DNA of 64,000 nt from Melioribacteraceae bacterium. Lineage in GTDB: Bacteria; Bacteroidota; Ignavibacteria; Ignavibacteriales; Melioribacteraceae. Position 1 is the first letter of the stretch, and each line of letters begins with the position of its first letter. The DNA lies in NCBI GenBank assembly GCA_035362835.1, contig DAOSDY010000003.1, positions 1 through 64,000 of the forward strand. Reading direction: 5' to 3'. Below are positions 8,542 through 16,172 of the stretch, one piece after another. The notes beneath the pieces were generated by a model that worked only from the letters and a program-made list of their open reading frames with translations, had not been told where the DNA came from and searched no databases. Made by a program: the position numbers and the translations under genes.

Positions 8542-9122
8542 TGAAAGTACTTCTTTTGATACTGTTTTTTATTCATTTGCCGGTTTTCGCGAACGGAAAG
8601 GTGAAATCGGGTAACCATGAGATCGACCTCGAAATCCTGGAGTACATAAGGACTAATTATTATGCCTCCGTTGAGAATGAGGATCTCGTAGAAGTTATCG
8701 AAAAATACATTGAAAAAAATTTCTCGGCGGATAAGGGGAAGTATCCGAACCTTATTCTTGCATATGTTGCGGCATTGCAATCTGTTAAATCGAAGCACGC
8801 ATTCTGGCCTTTGACAAAGCTCGAGTATTTCAATGAATCTATGGATCTCTTTTCCAGAGTTGTAAGCAGAGAACCGAACAGTCTTGAAATCCGTTTTTTA
8901 CGGTTTGCTATCCTTCATCATGTTCCCGGGATTCTCGGTCACTCAGCAGAAAAGCAGGAGGATGCAAATGAAATCTTTAAACTTCTTTTGAAAAAAGACT
9001 ATTCCAGTATTAAAGAGGAAATTCAGATTGGTATAGCGGAGTTTCTGGTTAGAAGTGAACGGCTCGATCCTTCTAAGGAAAAAATATTAAAAGAAAATTT
9101 TGTTCTGAATCTAAATGATTAG
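8541..9122 (+). CDS. Secreted helical protein of unknown function inside the carotenoid operon
   Basis: This 193-residue protein begins with a clear signal peptide (MKVLLLILFFIHLPVFA, cleavage near 17-19), so it should act in the periplasm. It has no lipobox Cys. The remainder is mainly helical and highly charged, with LEIRFLRFAIL near 113-123 and a following HHVPGILGHSAEKQEDA stretch; the layout is somewhat TPR-like. I do not recognise a family with confidence. It sits between crtB and the lycopene cyclase gene with a one-base overlap before it and an eight-base overlap after it, so it is co-translated with carotenoid enzymes. A role in placing or protecting the pigment, or in the envelope, is only a guess. 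Confidence 0.8.
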   Translation: MKVLLLILFFIHLPVFANGKVKSGNHEIDLEILEYIRTNYYASVENEDLVEVIEKYIEKNFSADKGKYPNLILAYVAALQSVKSKHAFWPLTKLEYFNESMDLFSRVVSREPNSLEIRFLRFAILHHVPGILGHSAEKQEDANEIFKLLLKKDYSSIKEEIQIGIAEFLVRSERLDPSKEKILKENFVLNLND

Positions 9123-9807
9123 TGAATACCTGCTTATTAATATTCTCACAATTATAGTTCCTCTGCTGCTTTCTTTCGAAAAAAAGATCCGGTTCTATAA
9201 AAATTTATTTCCGCTCCTTGTTTCTGTCTTTATTGTCGGCGGTACTTATATTATCTGGGATGTAATTGCAACCTACCGGGGAGACTGGGGATTTAATACC
9301 CTCTTTATCACAGGTGTCAAAATAATTAATCTACCTTTAGAGGAAATTCTTTTTTTTATTACTGTTCCTTATTCAGGTATCTTTCTTTATGAAACAGGAA
9401 AATATTATTTAAGCGAAAAGAAAATTCAGATTGGAAAGAAAACCGTTTATTTTAGCTCTGCATTTTTAATTATCACAGGTTTCCTTTTTATCGACCAGTA
9501 TTACACTTTTACTGTATTAATATTCAGCGGATTGTTTCTGCTGATAGCTCAATTATTAAACTCCCGTTTACACATTCTTAATTCATTCCTCTACTGGCTC
9601 TGGATTCTCTTCATGTATCTTCCTTTTCTAATTGTAAATTATTTTCTTACTTCGCTTCCTATAGTAACCTACTCTCCGGAGGCAATATGGGGTATCAGGA
9701 TAACGACAATTCCGATGGAGGACTTCTTTTATTCCTTTTCCATGCTTTCATTTTATCTCCTTGTCTATTTGATTGCAAAAGATAAATGGCTAAAAAAAGA
9801 AAAATAG
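9115..9807 (+). CDS. crtYcd: Lycopene cyclase, fused CrtYc-CrtYd type
   Basis: This 230-residue integral membrane protein has about seven hydrophobic helices and two related halves. The first half has GDWGFN and PLEEILFFITVPYS (about 76-89). The second repeats this as IPMEDFFYSFSML (about 201-213). This duplicated pattern marks the heterodimer-type bacterial cyclases (CrtYc/CrtYd), here in a single chain. They form beta rings on lycopene. With CruF and CrtD downstream, which need an acyclic end, the enzyme probably cyclises only one end and yields gamma-carotene. It overlaps its neighbours by 8 and 22 bases. Mono- versus di-cyclisation is inferred from context. Confidence 0.87.
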   Translation: MISEYLLINILTIIVPLLLSFEKKIRFYKNLFPLLVSVFIVGGTYIIWDVIATYRGDWGFNTLFITGVKIINLPLEEILFFITVPYSGIFLYETGKYYLSEKKIQIGKKTVYFSSAFLIITGFLFIDQYYTFTVLIFSGLFLLIAQLLNSRLHILNSFLYWLWILFMYLPFLIVNYFLTSLPIVTYSPEAIWGIRITTIPMEDFFYSFSMLSFYLLVYLIAKDKWLKKEK

Positions 9808-11279
9808 CGGTTATAGGTTCAGGACTCGGAGGACTGAGTGCTGCAGTCAGGCTTGCCGGATCCGGCTACCAGGTTGATCTGTACGAGCAGAATAGCAAAC
9901 CCGGTGGTAAAGCTAATCAGATCTCAGAAAATGGCTTCCGGTTTGATACAGGCCCTTCCTTACTTACTATGCCGTTTGTAATTAGAGAATTATTTGAAAA
10001 CGTTGCGGAGAATATCGAAGATTATCTTAAGGTAATTCCGCTTAGCAACCTTTGTAAATATTTTTATGATGACGGAACTGTAATAAACGCCTACGCCGAT
10101 ACTGAAAAATTTGCGCGGGAAATATCTGATAAGACTTCTGACACTGCCGAATCCGTGAAAAAATATTTAAAATACTCCGAAAAGATCTACCGGTTAACAG
10201 CCGATCTTTTCCTATTTCAGGATTTTTCCGACCGGAAAAATTTCCTGACAAAGAAGGCTTTAAAAACACTATTAAATATAAACAGCATCGATCCGTTCAG
10301 AACAATGCATAAAGCCAACAGAGCATTTTTCAGGGACAAAAAGACAGTTCAGCTTTTCGACCGGTATGCAACTTACAACGGTTCAAATCCCTATAAAGCT
10401 CCTGCAACACTTAATATTATTCAGCATGTTGAGTATAATCTGGGCGGTTATATTCTAAGTGGCGGAATCTATTCGCTCGTTACGGCACTTTTTCAGGTAG
10501 CCCGTAAAAAGGGAGTCAACTTTTTCTTCGATAGCAAAGTAACTCAAATACACCACGATGATTTTTGGGTTACCGGTATTACAGTTAACCGAAACGGAAT
10601 TGTTGAAAAGAAAAATTATGATACAATTGTTTCGAATGCCGACGCAAACCACACATATAAACAGATGTTAAAGGATTCTGTTACGCCTTCTGCCAAACGC
10701 TTTTCGAAACTGGAACCTTCAACCTCTGCTCTGGTTTTCTACTGGGGAGTACAGGGGAATCATAAGGATCTGGAAATTCATAATATTCTTTTCTCTTCTG
10801 CTTACAAAAAAGAATTTGCCGACCTTTTTGATAGAAAAGTCTGCCCAGATGACCCGACTGTCTATATTTACATTTCATCTAGATTCAAAGAGGATGATGC
10901 CCCGGCCGGGCACGAGAACTGGTTCGTTATGATTAATGCCCCGTATATTGAGAATCAAAATTGGGAAAGAGAAATTGAAAAGAGCCGAAGGAATATTTTT
11001 GAAAAAATAAAGAACCGGCTCGATATAAATATTGAAAACAAAATTGTGTTTGAAAAGATACTGACTCCCGGAATGATTGAGAAAGAGACTGGAAGCACTC
11101 TCGGTAGTCTTTACGGTATTTCATCAAACGGGAAAAGCGCTGCCTTTGTCCGGCAGAAAAACAGATCCAAAGAGTATTCGGGCCTCTATTTCTGCGGCGG
11201 AAGCTCTCATCCGGGCGGTGGAATTCCTCTGGTAATCCTTTCGGGTAAAATGGCTGCAGAGTCAATTATTAATTCTTAA
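9786..11279 (+). CDS. crtD: CrtI-family carotenoid desaturase, probably CrtD-type 3,4-desaturase
   Basis: This 497-residue flavoenzyme is a paralogue of the crtI product earlier in the operon. It opens with IAVIGSGLGGLSAAVRLAG and EQNSKPGGKANQI. The C-terminal FAD motif is YFCGGSSHPGGGIPLVILSG, which differs from the first enzyme and fits CrtD (1-hydroxycarotenoid 3,4-desaturase). That assignment agrees with the CruF hydratase in the same operon, which makes the hydroxylated psi end that CrtD acts on. Start 9786 overlaps the cyclase gene by 22 bases. The alternative is a second phytoene/zeta-carotene desaturase; only an assay or a phylogeny would decide. Confidence 0.8.
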   Translation: MAKKRKIAVIGSGLGGLSAAVRLAGSGYQVDLYEQNSKPGGKANQISENGFRFDTGPSLLTMPFVIRELFENVAENIEDYLKVIPLSNLCKYFYDDGTVINAYADTEKFAREISDKTSDTAESVKKYLKYSEKIYRLTADLFLFQDFSDRKNFLTKKALKTLLNINSIDPFRTMHKANRAFFRDKKTVQLFDRYATYNGSNPYKAPATLNIIQHVEYNLGGYILSGGIYSLVTALFQVARKKGVNFFFDSKVTQIHHDDFWVTGITVNRNGIVEKKNYDTIVSNADANHTYKQMLKDSVTPSAKRFSKLEPSTSALVFYWGVQGNHKDLEIHNILFSSAYKKEFADLFDRKVCPDDPTVYIYISSRFKEDDAPAGHENWFVMINAPYIENQNWEREIEKSRRNIFEKIKNRLDINIENKIVFEKILTPGMIEKETGSTLGSLYGISSNGKSAAFVRQKNRSKEYSGLYFCGGSSHPGGGIPLVILSGKMAAESIINS

Positions 11280-11340
11280 CTTACATCGGCTGTTTTTATC
11301 ACCCGGATTTTTTAATTAAAGAAGGTTGAAAAAGTCTATA

Positions 11341-12000
11341 ATGATTAAAGCCAATCATAAAAACTACGCTGAGTGGATCTTTATTCCTTATATGAACCGG
11401 ATACTTAAAAATAATTTCAGCCATTTTTATTTGGTTAATCAATTTCCTGAAATTCCAGACAATACCGGCCTCGTAGTAACTCCTAATCATATCAGCTGGT
11501 GGGACGGTTTCTTTGCGAAGTATCTTTTTGCGAGGGATATAGACCGGAAATTCCATATTATGATGCTCGAGGATCAATTACGCAAATACAGGTTTTTCAG
11601 CAAGCTCGGTGCGTATTCTATTGATCCGGGAAATGTACGGAGCGTAATAGAAACTTCACGATATACTAGTGAATTGGTTTCCAATACAGTTAATTTTATT
11701 ATTACGTATCCCCAGGGTGAAATTCAATCTTTCGAGAAAAGACCGCTCAAGTTGAAAGAAGGTCTGAAAATATTTACAAGAGAAATTAAAGGGGATTTCT
11801 TAATTCTGCCCGTGGGATTCAAGATTCATTTCTATAATGAAAAACATCCCGCGGTAATTGCAAGGTACGGTAATCCAATTGAAGGCACAAAAATATTTGA
11901 TGATTACAATGCTTTCGAAAGAAACTTTACCGGTAATCTCGATCAGCTTGCGGATGCAGCGGAGAATATGAACTTTGCAGGGGATCTGTTTAGTAGATGA
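11341..12000 (+). CDS. PlsC-family acyltransferase, probable carotenoid-glycoside acyltransferase (CruD-like)
   Basis: This protein of about 219 residues has the lysophospholipid acyltransferase signature NHISWWDGFF (the NHx4D catalytic motif) and a second block YPQGEIQ. No strong membrane helix is visible. In carotenoid operons such enzymes esterify the sugar of a carotenoid glycoside, as CruD does in green sulfur bacteria. The glycosyltransferase gene overlaps its end by four bases, which supports this role. A TTG at 11326 would add five residues but directly abuts GAAGG, so I chose the ATG at 11341. A general phosphatidic-acid role remains possible, but the operon position makes it less likely. 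Confidence 0.78.
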   Translation: MIKANHKNYAEWIFIPYMNRILKNNFSHFYLVNQFPEIPDNTGLVVTPNHISWWDGFFAKYLFARDIDRKFHIMMLEDQLRKYRFFSKLGAYSIDPGNVRSVIETSRYTSELVSNTVNFIITYPQGEIQSFEKRPLKLKEGLKIFTREIKGDFLILPVGFKIHFYNEKHPAVIARYGNPIEGTKIFDDYNAFERNFTGNLDQLADAAENMNFAGDLFSR

Positions 12001-13100
12001 TCTGGGAATTATTGTTTATATCGTTGATTACTCTGAATCTTTTTTTTATGTGTGTTGTTGTTTACAATTATTTTACCGCACCGCGCATTAAGAATACTGA
12101 TCCGGTAGTCGGCACTGATCTTAAGATATCGGTTCTGATACCTGCCAGAAACGAGGAGTATAATATTAAAGCTTGCCTTGAATCTGTTCTCGAACAGTCT
12201 TATAAGAATATTGAGGTAATTGTTCTAGATGACCATTCCATAGATAAAACGGCATCAATCGTTAACGATTTTGAATCTAAGGATAAGCGCGTAAGAATTG
12301 AAAAGGGGAGAGATCTGCCTGAAGGATGGCTCGGTAAGAATTGGGCTTGCTTTCAACTAGCAAAAAAAGCGTCCGGAGACCTTTTTCTCTTTATCGATGC
12401 GGATGTTCGACTCAGCAGGCACTCTGTTTCAAATGGAGTTGGATTGTTCCTAGGGAAACATCTTAATCTTTTAAGTGTATTTCCGACTCAGAAAATTTCC
12501 GGTATTGGAGCTCAACTTGTTGTACCGTTAATGAATTGGATTCTGCTAACGTTTCTGCCCCTTATCAAAGTATATTCATCAGCCAATAAATCCTTCGTTG
12601 CAGCGAACGGACAGTTTATTCTGATCGATAGTAAAACCTATGAAGAAACCGGCGGACACAGCGCTGTTAGAGATCAGGTTGTTGAAGACATGGAACTGGC
12701 AAGAAGAATTAAAAGGAGAAATCTGAGGATGATGACCGCTCTTGGAGATGATTCGGTATCATGCCAAATGTATAACTCATTTAAAGATTCGATTAATGGA
12801 TTCTCTAAAAATTTTTTCAGCGGTTTTAATACTAACATTTTTGTCTTTGCCTCTCTATTGTTTTTTATCTTTGTTTTATTTTTCAGCCCTCTTTTACTTG
12901 TTGCAGCCGGTCCGGAATTTCTCGTAGTCGTATCAATTATTCTAATCGGTAGAATTATTATTTCGAAGATGAGCAGGCAGAATGTTCTAATAAACTCTAT
13001 ACTTCATTTTATACAGATTCCCGTCCTTCTTTTTATCGGATTTAATTCGGTCCATCAATCAATTTTTGGCAGGAGAACATGGAAGGGAAGAAAAATATAG
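11997..13100 (+). CDS. GT2 glycosyltransferase of the carotenoid operon (CruC/CrtQ-like)
   Basis: This 367-residue protein has an N-terminal membrane helix (about 3-25), a GT2 catalytic domain (ISVLIPARNEEYNIKACLES near 44-63; LDDHS; FIDADVRLS) and two or three C-terminal helices (about 280-320, 338-355). GWLGKNWAC matches the CrtQ/HpnB-like branch of GT2, which glycosylates carotenoids or lipids. A GD...QVVEDMELARRIK block follows, the usual ED and acceptor-binding region. It overlaps the acyltransferase gene by 4 bases and cruF by 22. The sugar donor is unknown. Attachment to the tertiary hydroxyl made by CruF is inferred from the enzyme set. Confidence 0.83.
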   Translation: MIWELLFISLITLNLFFMCVVVYNYFTAPRIKNTDPVVGTDLKISVLIPARNEEYNIKACLESVLEQSYKNIEVIVLDDHSIDKTASIVNDFESKDKRVRIEKGRDLPEGWLGKNWACFQLAKKASGDLFLFIDADVRLSRHSVSNGVGLFLGKHLNLLSVFPTQKISGIGAQLVVPLMNWILLTFLPLIKVYSSANKSFVAANGQFILIDSKTYEETGGHSAVRDQVVEDMELARRIKRRNLRMMTALGDDSVSCQMYNSFKDSINGFSKNFFSGFNTNIFVFASLLFFIFVLFFSPLLLVAAGPEFLVVVSIILIGRIIISKMSRQNVLINSILHFIQIPVLLFIGFNSVHQSIFGRRTWKGRKI

Positions 13101-13723
13101 TAGTAAGATACGCAACTAAATTCCTCTATATAATTTTTGCTGTCGGAGTTGCCGGTCATCTTCTCCCTGATACAAGAGAGTTAATGCTTCTGCTGACTCC
13201 GTTTACTCTTGTTCTAACAATTGGCGTAGTGTTTTATTCACTATTGTTGGAGTCGAACAGGAAATTAATCTACTGGCTGGCAGCCACTTATTTATTTACG
13301 CTTACAGTTGAAATTGCCGGAGTTAAGACCGGGCAAATTTTCGGTCAATATTCATACGGAAGGACACTCGGATCAAAGTTATTTGATGTACCATTGATAA
13401 TAGGCCTCAACTGGGTCTTTGTTATTCTTGGCGGGATTATAATTTCGAAGGAAATAACAAGCGATAAAAATCTTATTGCCGTTGTTACGGGACTGATTGC
13501 TGTAGTATTTGATCTGTTTCTTGAACCCGTTGCAATGAAACTTGATTATTGGAACTGGTTGGACGGAGAAATACCCTTTCAGAATTATGCGGCATGGTTT
13601 GTAATCGCTTTTATTGTAACATGGTTATTCTCAAGATTTAATCTGCACATAAAAACCGATCTTCCTAAAATTTATCTTCTCGTTCAATTCGTTTTCTTCA
13701 TTTCATTATTTCTATTCTTATGA
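13079..13723 (+). CDS. cruF: Carotenoid 1',2'-hydratase CruF
   Basis: This 214-residue membrane protein of the DUF422 family has about seven hydrophobic segments. The signature region is TVEIAGVKTGQIFGQYSYG (about 75-93), then LFDVPLIIGLNWV, and later DLFLEPVAMKLDYWNW. CruF adds water to the psi end of gamma-carotene or lycopene to give the 1'-hydroxy product. This provides the hydroxyl for glycosylation and the substrate for CrtD. It starts within the glycosyltransferase gene (22-base overlap). The motif fit is strong, so I am confident of the family; the exact substrate follows from the cyclase being mono-specific, which is inference. Confidence 0.9.
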   Translation: MEGKKNIVVRYATKFLYIIFAVGVAGHLLPDTRELMLLLTPFTLVLTIGVVFYSLLLESNRKLIYWLAATYLFTLTVEIAGVKTGQIFGQYSYGRTLGSKLFDVPLIIGLNWVFVILGGIIISKEITSDKNLIAVVTGLIAVVFDLFLEPVAMKLDYWNWLDGEIPFQNYAAWFVIAFIVTWLFSRFNLHIKTDLPKIYLLVQFVFFISLFLFL

Positions 13724-13730
13724 GGTTCAA

Positions 13731-14399
13731 ATGGGAATATTAATTGCAACATCTGTTATTCTTATCTGGCTGTTTCACCTGATCTATATTTTGACTTCAG
13801 TTGATGTTGATTTTATATCACCCATATTTTATTTGCATCTGTTTCTGCAGACCTATTTTTATACCGGATTGTTTATTACCGGTCATGATGCCATGCATCA
13901 AACTGTAAGCAGCAATAAGAGACTCAACCGTGCTGTTGGAACAGCTGCAGCGTTTTTATATGCGGGTCTTTCTTATAAAAGATTAATAGCGAATCATTTC
14001 AGGCATCATAAGAATCCCGGAACGGCCGAGGATCCGGATTTTAACATAAAGTCACAGAACTTTTTTGTCTGGTGGGGGTCCTTTATGTACCGGTATGCAA
14101 CGATCACTCAGTTAATTATAATGGCAGCAGCGTTTAATATTCTTAAAATTTGGGTGGATGAAATATCACTCTGGTTTTTCTGGGTGATACCGGCAATATT
14201 AAGTTCTTTTCAGCTTTTTTTCTTCGGGACTTATCTCCCGCACCGTAAACCTCATCAGCACGATATGGAACCTCATAAGGCAAGGACTCAAAAGAAGAAT
14301 CATCTCTGGGCAATGCTTTCGTGTTATTTTTTCGGGTACCATTTTGAGCATCACGATTCCCCGCATACTCCATGGTGGCAACTTTATAAGATTAAGTAG
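13731..14399 (+). CDS. crtW: Beta-carotene/gamma-carotene C4-ketolase, CrtW type
   Basis: This 222-residue membrane di-iron enzyme adds a keto group at C4 of a beta ring. The histidine boxes are in order: GHDAMH (51-56), NHFRHH (88-93), LPHRKPHQHD (about 169-178), and YHFEHHDSPHTPWW (203-216). This order and the C-terminal EHHxxPxxPWW motif match CrtW and distinguish it from CrtZ hydroxylase. GAGG lies seven bases before the ATG. It is the last carotenoid gene; its 3' end overlaps the convergent kinase gene by eight bases. With one beta ring per molecule, the likely product is a 4-keto-gamma-carotene derivative. Confidence 0.9.
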   Translation: MGILIATSVILIWLFHLIYILTSVDVDFISPIFYLHLFLQTYFYTGLFITGHDAMHQTVSSNKRLNRAVGTAAAFLYAGLSYKRLIANHFRHHKNPGTAEDPDFNIKSQNFFVWWGSFMYRYATITQLIIMAAAFNILKIWVDEISLWFFWVIPAILSSFQLFFFGTYLPHRKPHQHDMEPHKARTQKKNHLWAMLSCYFFGYHFEHHDSPHTPWWQLYKIK

Positions 14400-15555
14400 A
14401 TTCAGGGGTAAAATTGAGAGGTATTTCAATAGTGAAAACGGTACCGAGCTGATCGCTCGAAACAAATGAAACTTTACCTTGGAGGTTCTGCTCTATTATC
14501 AGTTTTACGCTGTAGAGTCCGATGCCGCGCCCTTTTTTCTGTTTTGTGCTGAAAGATCTTTTGAAGAGCTGTAGCTGAACATTCTCTGGAATAAGCTGAG
14601 TGCTGTAAACGTTGAAGTATACTGTGTCATCTGCCGAATAGGCGTAGAGTTTAACCTCGTCGTTATTTAATGAAGCCTCGAGAGCATTCTTTATGAGATT
14701 GCCGAGAGACCTAACCACAAGGACTTTATCGGTCTGAACTTTAACATCATTTTCAAGGAATTCCACAAAGAAATTCTTTCCGATTGTAAGTTCATGATTC
14801 TGATAAACTTCAAAAGCCGATTGAAGCAGTTCGTTGGCGGAATAACCTTTTATACTTATTTGAAGATTACCTTCCTCGGCATGCCTGATCTCGCGCTGTA
14901 ATAATATCTCATTGAGTAATTGTTCCGATGAAACCACGAGCGAATTTGTGAGATGTTCCTTTTCTTCATTCTCTTTCTCTTTTATCAGGAGCTGAGCCAA
15001 ACCGTTGATTGCACTTGAAGTGTTGAGTATGTCGTGAAAAAAGATTCTCTCCAGCGCCTCTTTTCTTTTCTCGCTCGAAATATCTTTGACTGAAAAAAGT
15101 GTATATGAATTGTTCTTAAACCGAATCGGCTGAGTGAATACAGAAAATTCGTACGAAATTTCCTTCCCCGTCCGTAAAGCGGTTATCTTGCATTCCTCTT
15201 CCTGTTTTGCATTAGTCTCACGGGTCTGCTTAACGGACTTACCGGCACCGCATTCACGGCAGAATGATGAAGTTCCGCATCCGCCGGCCATTTGATTGGT
15301 GTGTATGCAATTCAACGCTTCCCCAATCCGCTTTCCCAGAATCTGCTCGGGTACTTTAACGTTGAATGCGTCGTAAGCTTTATTGTTAAACGCAACTATC
15401 TGCCGGTTACGGTTCAGTACAACTACAAATTCAGGAAACCCTTCCAGTATCTCGCTGATAAGAGGATTGACCTTGAAGAGTAAATAGTCGTCTATTATCT
15501 CTTCAGGTTCCGATCGCTCGGGGGAATCGAATTGGGTCTCGGGAATCATCTCCAT
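14392..15555 (-). CDS. PAS-domain sensor histidine kinase with a four-Cys cluster in the PAS region
   Basis: This 387-residue kinase lacks membrane helices. A PAS domain (about 32-155) carries an embedded Cys group: C83, C93, C99 and C102 (GGCGTSSFCRECGAG), plus C122. The phospho-acceptor region is FFHDILNTSSAINGL with His174. The HATPase domain follows, with a final GRGIGLYSVKLI block. The Cys spacing C-x9-C-x5-C-x2-C could hold an iron-sulfur cluster, zinc or a redox disulfide; the sequence cannot decide. No response regulator is adjacent. It is convergent with the carotenoid operon, overlapping crtW by eight bases, and follows a small outer-membrane protein gene three bases upstream. A redox or oxygen input is inference. 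Confidence 0.85.
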   Translation of the reverse strand: MEMIPETQFDSPERSEPEEIIDDYLLFKVNPLISEILEGFPEFVVVLNRNRQIVAFNNKAYDAFNVKVPEQILGKRIGEALNCIHTNQMAGGCGTSSFCRECGAGKSVKQTRETNAKQEEECKITALRTGKEISYEFSVFTQPIRFKNNSYTLFSVKDISSEKRKEALERIFFHDILNTSSAINGLAQLLIKEKENEEKEHLTNSLVVSSEQLLNEILLQREIRHAEEGNLQISIKGYSANELLQSAFEVYQNHELTIGKNFFVEFLENDVKVQTDKVLVVRSLGNLIKNALEASLNNDEVKLYAYSADDTVYFNVYSTQLIPENVQLQLFKRSFSTKQKKGRGIGLYSVKLIIEQNLQGKVSFVSSDQLGTVFTIEIPLNFTPEST

Positions 15556-15557
15556 TC

Positions 15558-16022
15558 CTATTTAAAGTAGTATCGCGCACCCAGAGCGATGTCGAGATCG
15601 AGCGATGTTTTCGGCAGCAGATTGAATACAGGTACCAGTTCTAAAAAAACATCTATGGGGGCTTGATCGTTTAACCAGGCAATACCGATAACTCCACGCG
15701 CTCCGAGAGCATTGTCGGAGTTATTTACAAACCGTAAACGGCCGCCGAAACCGTAATAGACCGGCAACCGGTATTCTGATTTAACAACATCAAATGCATG
15801 GTAAAGATAATCCGCATGTATTGATAATGCGCTGAACTTTCTTACGAATGAATAAGCCAGACCGAAATCGAATGCATTGTCTTCGTCCAACCAGTATTTT
15901 GCACTGAAACCTGTCGGTTCACCTACTATTATTCCCAGTCCGAATCCGCTCTCCTGAGCCTTTAATCCCGATGCTGAGAAGAACATAATCAGGATTACAA
16001 AAGCAATTGATATTCTTTTCAT
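15558..16022 (-). CDS. Small outer-membrane beta-barrel protein, unknown function
   Basis: This 154-residue protein has a signal peptide (MKRISIAFVILIMFFSASGLKA, cleavage near 22). The remainder shows alternating strands rich in Gly and aromatics (GLGIIVGEPTGFSAKYWL; DFGLAYSF; LGARYYFK) and ends in an aromatic residue followed by Lys (YYFK). That is the pattern of a small eight-stranded outer-membrane barrel. No enzymatic motif is seen. It shares a short gap with the PAS kinase downstream and may be co-transcribed with it. I do not assign a function. Confidence 0.75.
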   Translation of the reverse strand: MKRISIAFVILIMFFSASGLKAQESGFGLGIIVGEPTGFSAKYWLDEDNAFDFGLAYSFVRKFSALSIHADYLYHAFDVVKSEYRLPVYYGFGGRLRFVNNSDNALGARGVIGIAWLNDQAPIDVFLELVPVFNLLPKTSLDLDIALGARYYFK

Positions 16023-16140
16023 CTAATCCCTTAAAAAAAATTAAAAACCGCTTCGAATTAACGAAAAAAAGACCTTAAAAAAAAGTTAGTTTTAACTCTC
16101 GAATCATGGATCTTAGTAATATTTATTTTTCAATAATGCT

Positions 16141-16148
16141 TAATTTTG
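16141..16148 (+). promoter_or_regulatory. TAnnTTTG promoter -7 element for the GlmU-like gene
   Basis: TAATTTTG ends 24 bases before the ATG at 16173. It matches the Bacteroidota sigma-A -7 consensus TAnnTTTG. No clear -33 TTTG is seen at the standard spacing. Confidence 0.5.
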
Positions 16149-16172
16149 TGCCAATCATTATAAAGGGACTTT

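Noticed and set aside
8421..8798. Minus-strand open frame of 125 codons across crtB and the next gene
   Set aside because: It is antisense to two well-supported overlapping genes and shows no family motif.
11326..11340. TTG start for the acyltransferase
   Set aside because: The GAAGG box directly abuts the TTG, leaving no spacing; the ATG at 11341 gives the usual family N-terminus.
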